A stretch of 37,623 bases of DNA from an uncultured Spirochaetaceae bacterium (GTDB taxonomy: Bacteria; Spirochaetota; Spirochaetia; Sphaerochaetales; Sphaerochaetaceae). Shown in pieces: positions 1-7,054 of this stretch. The stretch spans positions 1 to 37,623 of the forward strand of contig CALXLD010000040.1 of assembly GCA_944389105.1 (NCBI GenBank). Reading direction: 5' to 3'. The notes under the pieces were generated by a model. That model was not told where the DNA came from, did not search any database, and saw only the letters and a list, made by a program, of their open reading frames with translations. Numbering within the stretch: position 1 is the stretch's first letter; every line of letters begins with the position of its first letter. The position numbers were made by a program, and so were the translations under genes.

Positions 1-7
1 GCAAGCA

Positions 8-53
8 CAAAAAGAAAAGGCATCTAATTACTTATACAGTAAGAAGATGCCTT
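8..53 (-). terminator. Rho-independent terminator of tRNA-Val
   Basis: Reading the minus strand, a 9-bp perfect stem (AAGGCATCT pairing with AGATGCCTT) encloses a second short stem (TTACT/AGTAA) and is followed by a T-rich run. It lies directly after the 3' end of tRNA-Val, so it most likely ends that transcript. Confidence 0.85.
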
Positions 54-55
54 AG

Positions 56-127
56 TGGGCGATGGCAGGATCGAACTGCCGACTTCCACGATGTCAACGT
101 GACACTCTCCCGCTGAGTTAACCGCCC
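56..127 (-). tRNA. tRNA-Val (anticodon GAC)
   Basis: The minus strand folds into a full cloverleaf. It has a 7-bp acceptor stem (GGGCGGT with ATCGCCC), a 4-bp D stem (ACTC/GAGT), an anticodon stem closing the loop TTGACAT, and a T arm GGCAG-TTCGATC-CTGCC, with discriminator A. The anticodon GAC reads GUC and GUU valine codons. The 3' CCA is not encoded: the bases after the discriminator do not read CCA. It has its own promoter and terminator and appears to be monocistronic. Confidence 0.95.
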
Positions 128-137
128 AAGCGAAGCT

Positions 138-167
138 ATGCTAGCACTGTTATATGAATAGTGTCAA
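138..167 (-). promoter_or_regulatory. Promoter of tRNA-Val
   Basis: On the minus strand there is a perfect -35 box TTGACA (162-167), an 18-nt spacer, and a -10-like TAGCAT (138-143), about 10 nt before the mature tRNA 5' end. It lies between the stop codon of the LytTR gene and the tRNA, so the tRNA is probably transcribed independently. Confidence 0.6.
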
Positions 168-179
168 TAGAAAACAAAT

Positions 180-914
180 CTATCTGTTTCTGAAAGCCCA
201 TCTGAAAAGCGTATCACGAAGACGACGGAAATCCCCTCGCTTTATGAGAATACCTGTCCCATCCTGCATTTCAATGCGGTTATTCGTAATAGTCCTTACC
301 TCATCAAGATTCACAATATATCCCCTATAAGGAACAATAAACTGCCCAGGTGAAAGAATTTCCAGTTCTGCAAGCATCTTGGAAAGGGGGTTCTTCGTCT
401 CTTCGTAAATACCATCTTTTGCATGAACAACTCTTCGATATCCGACACTTTCGATGAAAATGATATCAGCTATATCAATACTCCTGATAGCACCATTCTC
501 CATCTGGATCATCATCTTCGTCTCACCCTTTGCAGAAAAAGGTTCTAATGCCCTATTCATAGCCTCATCGAACTCATCAGTGGAATAAGGCTTTAAAAGA
601 TAATGAACCGCATTTATTGAAAATGCATCGATCGCGAAGTCCTTTGAAACAGAAAGAAAGATAATCTCTGTACGGCTGCTCCTCTCCCTTATGATCCTTG
701 CCACATCAATCCCGAGCATACCAGGCATGCATATATCAAGAAGAACAATATCCCAGCCGCCATTTCCATCTAAGTCCCTCAGGAAAAGCTCTGGGGAATT
801 ATAGCCCTTAACCTCAACCGAAAAGATTCCTTTTCCAAGAAAGAATCTATCCACTGAGGCATGGACTGACCTCAGCTGATCTTCCATATCATCGCATATA
901 GCGATACGAAACAA
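180..914 (-). CDS. LytTR-family response regulator (orphan)
   Basis: A 244-residue regulator of the AgrA/LytR type. The N-terminal receiver domain (about 1-120) has the acidic pair D8-D9, the probable phospho-acceptor D60 in LLDICMPG, and a conserved Lys in LLKPY. The C-terminal LytTR DNA-binding domain (about 135-240) has the typical IIFIES and FIVPYRGYIVNL segments. The start is TTG, chosen because AAGGAGG sits 7 nt upstream; there is no better ATG. No sensor kinase is adjacent: the upstream neighbour is a divergent LysR gene and the downstream one is tRNA-Val. These proteins usually bind direct repeats and control secretion or peptide signalling; the target here is unknown. Confidence 0.9.
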   Translation of the reverse strand: MFRIAICDDMEDQLRSVHASVDRFFLGKGIFSVEVKGYNSPELFLRDLDGNGGWDIVLLDICMPGMLGIDVARIIRERSSRTEIIFLSVSKDFAIDAFSINAVHYLLKPYSTDEFDEAMNRALEPFSAKGETKMMIQMENGAIRSIDIADIIFIESVGYRRVVHAKDGIYEETKNPLSKMLAELEILSPGQFIVPYRGYIVNLDEVRTITNNRIEMQDGTGILIKRGDFRRLRDTLFRWAFRNR

Positions 915-1103
915 TGCAGAACCTCCTTATGTATAAAAGGATAACATGAAGCTAAATACAGCAGAAAGCAGATTCATCGCTTTATAAGCATTATCCACAG
1001 CAAAAACACATGGGGAAAAGATGAGCCGACCACTGAAAATAATCAGATTTAAAATGGCAATTTTCTTATTTTTGCATAACAATAGCTTATAGCAGGAAGG
1101 AAA

Positions 1104-1967
1104 ATGCCGGAACTTTATCAACTGCGTGAATTAGCAGCATTCGGGGAAGCAGGGACAATATCAAAAGCCGCTGAAATCATAGGAATATCCCAGCCCGCGA
1201 TGTCCAGATCGATGAAACTCCTGGAAGAAGAGATCGGAGTACCTCTTTTCATAAGGACAAGCAACACGATCATGCTCAATGAAACCGGAAAGAAAGCTGT
1301 TGAATATGCAAAATCCATCACCAAAGAAGTCCAGAACGCAGTAGAAGCTATAAGAGCATTCGATAGACAGGGAAAAACGATACTTGTCGGATCAGAAGCC
1401 CCTGCGCCTTTATGGGCAGTAATATCAATGCTTTCAAACACCTACATTGATAAAACCATAGCAGGAGAATTAAAAAGCAGGAAAATACTCGAAGAAGGAC
1501 TCAGCAGCGGAACATACAGATACATAATAACGATGCAGCCGGTCCGCTTGACAGGGTTTTCCACATTCCGTCTCGGAGAGGAAAAACTCATGTTTCTCCT
1601 TCCCGACAGCCATCCTCTGGCAAAACGAAGAACACTTTCTTTCAGCGACATGGATGGCGAGAATATGCTTCTTTATGAACATATAGGCTCGTGGAAAGGA
1701 TTGCCTGAAAAAATGCTGCCACACTCAAAATTCTTCATACAAAGCGACAGGCTGGCTTTTGAAGAACTTGTAAGGAAATCAAGCCTGCCATCATTTGCAT
1801 CAGATCTGACAGACATAGAGGAAGACGGAAAAGCAGCAATACCAATATCAGACGATGAAGCAAAAGCAGAATTCTTCATCTCAGCAAGAACTGCAGATCA
1901 GAATACTCTGACAATGCTGTCAAAGCACTTCAGGGAGAACTTCAGAAAGGGAAGAACTGCAATATAA
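1104..1967 (+). CDS. LysR-family transcriptional regulator
   Basis: A 287-residue protein. Its N-terminal winged HTH (about residues 4-62; GTISKAAEIIGISQPAMSRSMKLLEEEIG) is a textbook LysR domain. The rest (about 85-285) fits the periplasmic-binding-protein-like effector domain, although it is weakly conserved. AGGAAGG lies just before the ATG. It is divergent from the LytTR gene across a 189-bp gap that contains no other gene. Its stop is 2 bp from the convergent DUF554 stop. LysR proteins often control the divergent neighbour and their own gene, but no regulatory link can be shown here. The effector is unknown. Confidence 0.9.
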   Translation: MPELYQLRELAAFGEAGTISKAAEIIGISQPAMSRSMKLLEEEIGVPLFIRTSNTIMLNETGKKAVEYAKSITKEVQNAVEAIRAFDRQGKTILVGSEAPAPLWAVISMLSNTYIDKTIAGELKSRKILEEGLSSGTYRYIITMQPVRLTGFSTFRLGEEKLMFLLPDSHPLAKRRTLSFSDMDGENMLLYEHIGSWKGLPEKMLPHSKFFIQSDRLAFEELVRKSSLPSFASDLTDIEEDGKAAIPISDDEAKAEFFISARTADQNTLTMLSKHFRENFRKGRTAI

Positions 1968-1969
1968 TT

Positions 1970-2698
1970 TCAGAACAGCTTTGCCCCAGCGAATGCCCAG
2001 ATAACAGCAACAATTACTGAAGGAAACAGGTTTGATACCCTGATATGCTTATCCCATACCATATTTATCCCCAGACTGGCTATCAATACGGAACCAACGA
2101 AAGTCAAAGAGGATATTGCTTCCGGAATCATAAAAGGCTTGATAATCCCTGCCAGTATTGTTATCAGGCCCTGTATGCCAACAACTGGTATAAAAGAAAA
2201 GATAGCTCCCTTTCCATGGGACAGAGTCATGAGGAGAATCAGGATCAGGTCAAGAATCGACTTTGCAAAAAGAACAGAGCTGTCTCCATAAAGCCCCTCA
2301 TTAATAGGCCCCAGAACAGCCATTGCACCTATTGAAACAACAAGAGAAGCTGAAACAAAACCATTAACAAAGCCGGCATCCCCATGGCTGCCTGTTTTCG
2401 CCTTCAGCCATTCACCAAAATGTTCCATATGCTTTTCTATGTTGATTGCCTCCCCTATTATCGCACCAAGCGTAAGGGAAGAAGCAAGCATAACAGAACC
2501 AGTGGTAGAGAAACCTCCATCTGCAAATTCAAGCATCTGTGACATAACACCGCCAATTCCGATAAAAAGAATTGAGAGACCACAGGCATCGAGCATGGAT
2601 TTCTGGAATCTTTCGGAAAACCTCTTACCGAAAACAAGCCCCAAAAGACCACCTATAATTATAAAAACAGCATCTACAACAGTACCTAGACCAGGCAT
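1970..2698 (-). CDS. DUF554 family membrane protein
   Basis: A 242-residue, very hydrophobic protein with about six or seven predicted membrane segments. The N-terminus (GTVVDAVFIIIGGLLGLVFGKRFSE) and the later blocks ASSLTLGAIIGEAINIE and SIGAMAVLGPINEGL match the DUF554 (YdfK-like) family as I recall it. These are inner-membrane proteins with a proposed transport role but no proven substrate. AGAGG lies 6 nt before the ATG. It starts 31 bp after the TetR gene on the same strand, so the two are probably cotranscribed and the TetR protein may control it. It ends 2 bp from the LysR stop with no visible terminator. Confidence 0.85.
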   Translation of the reverse strand: MPGLGTVVDAVFIIIGGLLGLVFGKRFSERFQKSMLDACGLSILFIGIGGVMSQMLEFADGGFSTTGSVMLASSLTLGAIIGEAINIEKHMEHFGEWLKAKTGSHGDAGFVNGFVSASLVVSIGAMAVLGPINEGLYGDSSVLFAKSILDLILILLMTLSHGKGAIFSFIPVVGIQGLITILAGIIKPFMIPEAISSLTFVGSVLIASLGINMVWDKHIRVSNLFPSVIVAVIWAFAGAKLF

Positions 2699-2729
2699 AA
2701 CAAACCTCTGAGACTGCTCTCTTATACTA

Positions 2730-3287
2730 CTAATTCTGTTCTTGGTACATTATCATCGGCTGAACAGAACAGACTGTTCTCCGGCAATACGGAGGAATGA
2801 AGCCACATCGTCTACAGTTATTTTCCTGTTTGATAGCATTGACTTTGTTAAGAAGCGCAATAAGTCCTCCTATGACAAATTCCATGAAGACAAGATTCAT
2901 CTTAACAGTGACATCAATTCCAAGAATCTCTGTAAAAACAATCTCCATACGGCTCTCAAATATGCTGAAAAATTCGTCTTCCAGACCTGCTTTACTCATG
3001 TTTATCGTCAGATTCGTATCACTGAGCTCGGTGAAAAGCCTTTGCCAGAATTCAGAGCCAGAACATAGCTTGCCTGATTTCAGATCATCCACTATACCGT
3101 CTAGGATATATGATGAATGGCGGAGAAGAATATCTTCCTTAGAGGAGAAATGACGATAATACGAAACTCGTGAAACAGCAGCCTTCTCCGTAATCTCTGT
3201 TATTGATATACGATCAAACGCTTTAACATTCAGCAAGCCCAAAAGAGCCATAGCAATCCGATGTTCGGCAACCGTTTCTCCCGCCAT
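2730..3287 (-). CDS. TetR/AcrR-family regulator
   Basis: A regulator of about 185 residues. The N-terminal HTH (about 20-55 from this start; ISITEITEKAAVSRVSYYRHFSSKEDIL) is clearly TetR type. The helical C-terminal ligand and dimer domain is not assignable to a subfamily. The reading frame is open further upstream (to 3377). I chose the internal ATG at 3287 because the purine-rich AGGAGGAGG lies directly before it and because TetR domains normally begin near the N-terminus. It probably leads a two-gene operon with the DUF554 gene. The last 15 residues contain an unusual Cys-rich stretch (NCRRCG, PYCRRTVC). Confidence 0.85.
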   Translation of the reverse strand: MAGETVAEHRIAMALLGLLNVKAFDRISITEITEKAAVSRVSYYRHFSSKEDILLRHSSYILDGIVDDLKSGKLCSGSEFWQRLFTELSDTNLTINMSKAGLEDEFFSIFESRMEIVFTEILGIDVTVKMNLVFMEFVIGGLIALLNKVNAIKQENNCRRCGFIPPYCRRTVCSVQPMIMYQEQN

Positions 3288-3431
3288 ACCTCCTCCTCTT
3301 CTATATCCTAACATTTTAAGAACCATCAAACAACAGAAAATATGTCCATTATCATCACTATTTACAATCTTCACCATCTCTTCATTCCTTCTTTGCCATT
3401 ACGTAATAGACTATGAAAAAGGAGAACAACC

Positions 3432-4151
3432 ATGAAATCAAAAGTATTGGCAGCAGCTGCTGCATTGATCATCGCACTTCCATTAAGTGCTGCAGAGATC
3501 CCAGAATTCATACCTACTATCTCGGTGTCGGGAAACTCAGAAGTTTCGATGGCTCCTGATACAGCAAGATTCACAGTCACGGCCTCGTTCCTAGAGGATA
3601 CGACAGCAGAAGCAAGGGAAAAAACAACTGAGATGATTGCAGACGCCGTCAGTATCCTGACTGAAAAATATGGAGTACAGGAAGAAGACCTCTCCACAGA
3701 ATACATCTCTGCCTACCCTGAATATCAGTATGTGGACAACGAGAAAATCCTCATCGGACAGAGGGCTACACAGGAGGTTGATATAACACTAAGGAACATT
3801 GACAATATCGGAGATATCTATACTGACCTGATGGCCCTTGATGGTATAACTCTTTCAGATGTGTCTCTGGATAAAGCTGACAAAAGCGAGGAATACAGAG
3901 AAGCTAGAATGAATGCTGTAAAGGATGCTTACGAAAAGGCATCATCATATGCAGAAGCTGCAGGCGTCAAGGTCGGGAAAATACTGTCTATTTCCGACAA
4001 TTCTTCATATGCAGCTCCTATATACAGATCAGCCAATCTAATGCTTGCTGCAGCTGACGCCTCATCAGCAAAGGCGGCTCCTATCACATACTACAGCAAT
4101 GATATTACTGTATCCTCATCGGTTTCGATTGTTTACGCAATTGAACAGTAA
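3432..4151 (+). CDS. Secreted SIMPL (DUF541) domain protein
   Basis: A 239-residue exported protein. Residues 1-21 form a Sec signal peptide (basic start, Ala/Leu-rich core, probable cleavage after LSAA). The mature part opens with ISVSGNSEVSMAPDTARFTVTAS and has the SIMPL features: an oscillating beta segment, then RATQEVDITLRNIDNIG, then the helix with AREARMNAVKDAYEKASSYAEAAGVKVG-like spacing, and a closing ITVSSSVSIVYAIE strand. The family (YggE-like) is periplasmic or outer-membrane associated and has been linked to oxidative stress, but its biochemistry is unclear. AAAGGAG lies 7 nt upstream of the ATG. It is followed by a strong terminator and is probably monocistronic. Confidence 0.88.
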   Translation: MKSKVLAAAAALIIALPLSAAEIPEFIPTISVSGNSEVSMAPDTARFTVTASFLEDTTAEAREKTTEMIADAVSILTEKYGVQEEDLSTEYISAYPEYQYVDNEKILIGQRATQEVDITLRNIDNIGDIYTDLMALDGITLSDVSLDKADKSEEYREARMNAVKDAYEKASSYAEAAGVKVGKILSISDNSSYAAPIYRSANLMLAAADASSAKAAPITYYSNDITVSSSVSIVYAIEQ

Positions 4152-4163
4152 TCCGTCCTTACA

Positions 4164-4203
4164 AAATACTCCGGATATCAAACCAGGCCGGAGTATTTCT
4201 TTA
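4164..4203 (+). terminator. Rho-independent terminator after the SIMPL gene
   Basis: A perfect 11-bp stem (AAATACTCCGG, 4164-4174, with CCGGAGTATTT, 4188-4198) with a 13-nt loop is followed by a short T-rich tail. It begins 12 bp after the stop codon and insulates the following amr operon. Confidence 0.88.
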
Positions 4204-4222
4204 TACTGCTGTAATTAATATT

Positions 4223-4253
4223 TTGTCAGCTGTTCTGATTATCATGATATCAT
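4223..4253 (+). promoter_or_regulatory. Candidate promoter of the amr operon, leaderless
   Basis: A -35-like TTGTCA (4223-4228), a long 19-nt spacer, and an extended -10 TGaTATCAT (hexamer 4248-4253). The -10 hexamer ends 6 nt before the amrB ATG, so transcription would start at or next to the A of the start codon. No Shine-Dalgarno sequence is visible, which agrees with a leaderless mRNA. Confidence 0.45.
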
Positions 4254-4259
4254 TGAACC

Positions 4260-5054
4260 ATGATCAGAAAAGCAGGATTCATGGGAACTTGGTACCCACA
4301 AGATAAAGCCGTGATGGATAAAACAGCAGGACCATTGGATTCATATGGGCCATACCGTATTGCAGTGCTGCCCCATGCAGGACTTTTCTTCAGCGGCAGC
4401 CTGATCAGGACGTTTTTTGAAAGCATACCAAAAGAAACCGAGCATGTGATTATCCTCTCTCCATCACATTACTTCAGGATGCCCGCATCCAGAATCGCAG
4501 TAGCTGAATATACCGAATCGGAAACACCATATGGCTGCATCAGGACAAAAAAGCTTGAAATACCGAAAAGCATCATCGACAACAATGCAGCTGCTGCAGA
4601 ACATGGAATTGAAATGTTCCTGCCATTTATCGGGAAAAAGGGACTCAGTGTTTCATATGGGATTATAAGCTCCTTATCTACCACAGAGGACGCGGCAACC
4701 ATAGCTTCGTTCATCAAGCCTTTCATTGATAACCATACTGTCCTCATTGCCTCTTCCGACTTCACTCATTATGGAAAAAGATTCAGATACGTACCATACG
4801 GAAATAATGCCAGGGAAAAAGTCATACAGCACGACATGGAATGTGCTTCAATCCTTTCTGTCGGAAAAGGAATCGAGGCATATAGGCAATATGCTGGTTC
4901 TACAATATGCGGTATAGCTGCAGCTTCAATTGCCGCAGAACTGGCAAAATCAATGAACATGACGGGAGAAACCGGAGATGGCTTCACCTCTGCAGATATT
5001 CTCTCCGATACCTCTGATGATTTTGTGTCATACAGAACCGTATTCTGGAGGTGA
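4260..5054 (+). CDS. amrB: AmmeMemoRadiSam system protein B (MEMO1 family)
   Basis: A 264-residue MEMO1/LigB-fold protein. Conserved family blocks are visible: MGTWYP at the start, VLPHAGLFFSG with H39, SPSHY with H70, EHGIEMFLPF, SSDFTHYG with H170, and STICGIAA with C217. H39, H70 and C217 correspond to the metal-site His, His and Cys described for human MEMO1. The fold is shared with extradiol dioxygenases, but catalysis has not been shown for bacterial members. It is the first gene of a three-gene operon with amrA and amrS. Its TGA is 2 bp before the amrA ATG, and the amrA ribosome site lies inside its last codons. There is no ribosome site of its own and a -10 box only 6 nt away, so it may be read leaderless. 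Confidence 0.92.
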   Translation: MIRKAGFMGTWYPQDKAVMDKTAGPLDSYGPYRIAVLPHAGLFFSGSLIRTFFESIPKETEHVIILSPSHYFRMPASRIAVAEYTESETPYGCIRTKKLEIPKSIIDNNAAAAEHGIEMFLPFIGKKGLSVSYGIISSLSTTEDAATIASFIKPFIDNHTVLIASSDFTHYGKRFRYVPYGNNAREKVIQHDMECASILSVGKGIEAYRQYAGSTICGIAAASIAAELAKSMNMTGETGDGFTSADILSDTSDDFVSYRTVFWR

Positions 5055-5056
5055 CA

Positions 5057-5578
5057 ATGGAAAAGGATAAACTGCTTAAAACTGCAAGGACTTCACTTGA
5101 AACTGCTTTCAGCGGCGGATATACAGAACTTCCGGAGTCATCAATCAGACGAGGAGCCTTCGTAACACTATACAAAGGTGGCAAGCTAAGAGGCTGTATA
5201 GGCTACCTTACCGGAATCGAACCTCTTTACAGAGAAATATACAATCTCGCCAGAGCCGCAGCTTTTGATGACTATCGCTTTCCTCCTCTGAAAGAAGAAG
5301 AACTCGATGAAATTGAAATTGAGATCTCGGTACTGACAGAACCAGAGATAATAAACAGCCTGGATGATTTCATATTGGGAAGGGACGGAATAATAATGGC
5401 ACTCGGCAATCATCGTGCAGTATTCCTCCCGCAGGTTGCAGATGAAACTGGATGGACAAAGAAAGAAATGCTTGAAGCACTCTCCGTAAAAGCCGGGATG
5501 GAAAAGGATGCATGGACCAGTGACGAAGCAATATTCTCAACATTCCAGGCGGAGGTATTCAGTGAGAGCCAGCTGTGA
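5057..5578 (+). CDS. amrA: AmmeMemoRadiSam system protein A (AMMECR1 domain)
   Basis: A 173-residue AMMECR1-domain protein. The family hallmarks are present: GAFVTLYKGGKLRGCIGYLTG (the LRGCIG motif), AAAFDDYRFPPL, and LDEIEIEISVLTEPE. A GTG in frame at 5051 overlaps the amrB stop. I chose the ATG at 5057 because GGAGG (5047-5051) sits 5 nt before it. Human AMMECR1 is linked to a developmental syndrome, and the molecular activity of the domain is unknown. The conserved RGCIG surface and the constant linkage to MEMO and radical-SAM genes suggest a shared modification pathway. Its 3' end overlaps the amrS start by 17 bp, so translation is coupled. Confidence 0.92.
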   Translation: MEKDKLLKTARTSLETAFSGGYTELPESSIRRGAFVTLYKGGKLRGCIGYLTGIEPLYREIYNLARAAAFDDYRFPPLKEEELDEIEIEISVLTEPEIINSLDDFILGRDGIIMALGNHRAVFLPQVADETGWTKKEMLEALSVKAGMEKDAWTSDEAIFSTFQAEVFSESQL

Positions 5579-6473
5579 TTTCTGTTTCAGGAAATGCTCA
5601 ATTGAAGAAGGTGAATACGGACAATGCCATGTAAGGAAAAACAGCGGAGGAAAAATAGTAAGCCCTCATTATGGAGAGATTCCTGCAATTGCGCTCGATC
5701 CAGTTGAAAAGAAACCTCTATACCATTTTCTTCCTGGAACAAAAACTCTTTCACTGGGCGCTTCTGGCTGCAATCTCTTCTGTGACTTCTGCCAGAACTG
5801 GACACTCAGCCAGAGAATAAGCAAGGGTGAGCATATAAGTGCTGAAAAAGCAGTTTCATATGCTATCAGAAACAGGATCCCATCAATAAGCTTCACCTAC
5901 TCTGAGCCGCTTGTCTGGCAGGACTTCATGATCAGCACCGCGTCAATGGCAAGGGAAAAAGGGCTCAGAACAGTAATGGTATCAAATGGAAGCTTCTCCG
6001 ATGAGGCCCTCAAAAGAATACTGCCCGTGATTGATGCATTCAATATAGATGTAAAGGGGGATGAAGATTTCTACAGGAAAATCTGTCATGGAAGTCTTGC
6101 ACCAGTACTGAATGGATTGGAGGGAATTGCTGGAAAGCATGTTGAAGTGACTACTATGATAATCGAAGGAATACATACTCCTTCCATGATAGAGAAAATC
6201 GGAAAAGAGCTTTACCAGCGAGGGATTTCTGTTTGGCATCTTTCCCGGTTTTACCCAAATTATAAAATGAATAATAGAAAGCCAACATCGGAATTATATC
6301 TTGCAAAGATAATCAAGATAGCAAAGACCTCCGGCGTTCCGTTCATCTATCCAGGGAACAGCTTTCTTAAAGCAGATAACCACTGTCCCCATTGCATGAA
6401 ACCTATATACACACCCCCATTATCAGGAGAGTGCCCCAACTGCGGCGAGAGAATATATGGAGTTTGGACCTGA
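5562..6473 (+). CDS. amrS: AmmeMemoRadiSam system radical SAM enzyme
   Basis: A 303-residue radical SAM protein. The N-terminus has a Cys cluster (C5, C8, C12, C22) typical of this PflA-like subfamily. The block DPVEKKPLYHFLPGT follows, then the [4Fe-4S]-binding CxxxCxxC at C70-NLF-C74-DF-C77. The C-terminus is a zinc-ribbon-like pair (CPHC ... CPNC). The frame is open back to 5508. I chose GTG at 5562 because GGAGG (5551-5555) lies 6 nt upstream and because the family starts with this Cys-rich segment. It is coupled to amrA. The substrate is unknown; the resemblance to activating enzymes suggests radical chemistry on a protein or small molecule. Its last 51 bp overlap the convergent Nudix gene. 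Confidence 0.92.
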   Translation: MRASCDFCFRKCSIEEGEYGQCHVRKNSGGKIVSPHYGEIPAIALDPVEKKPLYHFLPGTKTLSLGASGCNLFCDFCQNWTLSQRISKGEHISAEKAVSYAIRNRIPSISFTYSEPLVWQDFMISTASMAREKGLRTVMVSNGSFSDEALKRILPVIDAFNIDVKGDEDFYRKICHGSLAPVLNGLEGIAGKHVEVTTMIIEGIHTPSMIEKIGKELYQRGISVWHLSRFYPNYKMNNRKPTSELYLAKIIKIAKTSGVPFIYPGNSFLKADNHCPHCMKPIYTPPLSGECPNCGERIYGVWT

Positions 6474-6929
6474 TTTCTTCTGAACCAGTGGAAGAACTGC
6501 TTTCCTGAAAGCCTTCAGCTCATCGCGCAGAAGGATATCGCCATCTTCAACAACATAATCATCGGGAAGACAGATCCATGTTGCATCAATGTAATTATTC
6601 CTGCACTTAGGTTTCTTCATCGATGAAAGATGCTGTGCATAAAGGTGCATAGAAATTCTTCCTTCCTCAATATCCCAGAATTCTACGGCTCCTGATGAAA
6701 CAGGCATGAGCCCCAGCTCATCATGGGCAGCTCTTGCAGCCGCTTCCTCGCTTGTCTCATGCTCCGAAGCAGATACAACAGGAATCGAGAATGTATAGCC
6801 CCTACCAAGAATAGAGCTTTCTCTCCGCCTTGCAAGAAGCACCCAGATATCTCCATTCTTATCCGTGGTCCAGAAAAGCGTTCCGGCTCCGTTATATTCT
6901 ATTGAATTTGCAATTGTACTGAGATCCAT
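6423..6929 (-). CDS. Nudix hydrolase-like protein with a degenerate Nudix box
   Basis: A 168-residue protein with the Nudix fold pattern: an N-terminal strand with GAGTLFWTTDKNGDIWVLLARR, then a Nudix-box-like helix at about residues 53-74, then a strand carrying WDIEEGRISMHLYAQHL. In the box the usual REUxEExGU reads RAAHDELGL. The first Glu is Ala (A67) and the metal-binding EE pair is D70-E71, and the leading Gly residues are missing. It may still bind metal with altered activity. GGAGG lies 5 nt before the ATG. Its 3' end overlaps amrS by 51 bp on the opposite strand. No substrate can be inferred. Confidence 0.75.
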   Translation of the reverse strand: MDLSTIANSIEYNGAGTLFWTTDKNGDIWVLLARRRESSILGRGYTFSIPVVSASEHETSEEAAARAAHDELGLMPVSSGAVEFWDIEEGRISMHLYAQHLSSMKKPKCRNNYIDATWICLPDDYVVEDGDILLRDELKAFRKAVLPLVQKKSGPNSIYSLAAVGALS

Positions 6930-6998
6930 ATACGCCTCCTACCAATAATTTAGCCATGAAATCTGTGAAGATGGATAAAGTGTATATGGAGTTGCATG

Positions 6999-7029
6999 AA
7001 GAAAAGATGAGCCACGGATACCCCGTGGC
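6999..7029 (-). terminator. Rho-independent terminator of the outer-membrane protein gene
   Basis: On the minus strand GCCACGG (7023-7029) and CCGTGGC (7011-7017) form a 7-bp stem with a 5-nt loop, followed by a run ending in CTTTTCTTC. It lies 26 bp after the stop codon of the barrel protein gene. Confidence 0.75.
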
Positions 7030-7054
7030 CCAGACACAGCTGTAAAGCCCTGAC

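Noticed and set aside
927..1121. 64-residue hydrophobic ORF on the minus strand between the LytTR and LysR genes
   Set aside because: It has no ribosome site, overlaps the LysR start, and sits in the divergent promoter region. It is most likely chance.
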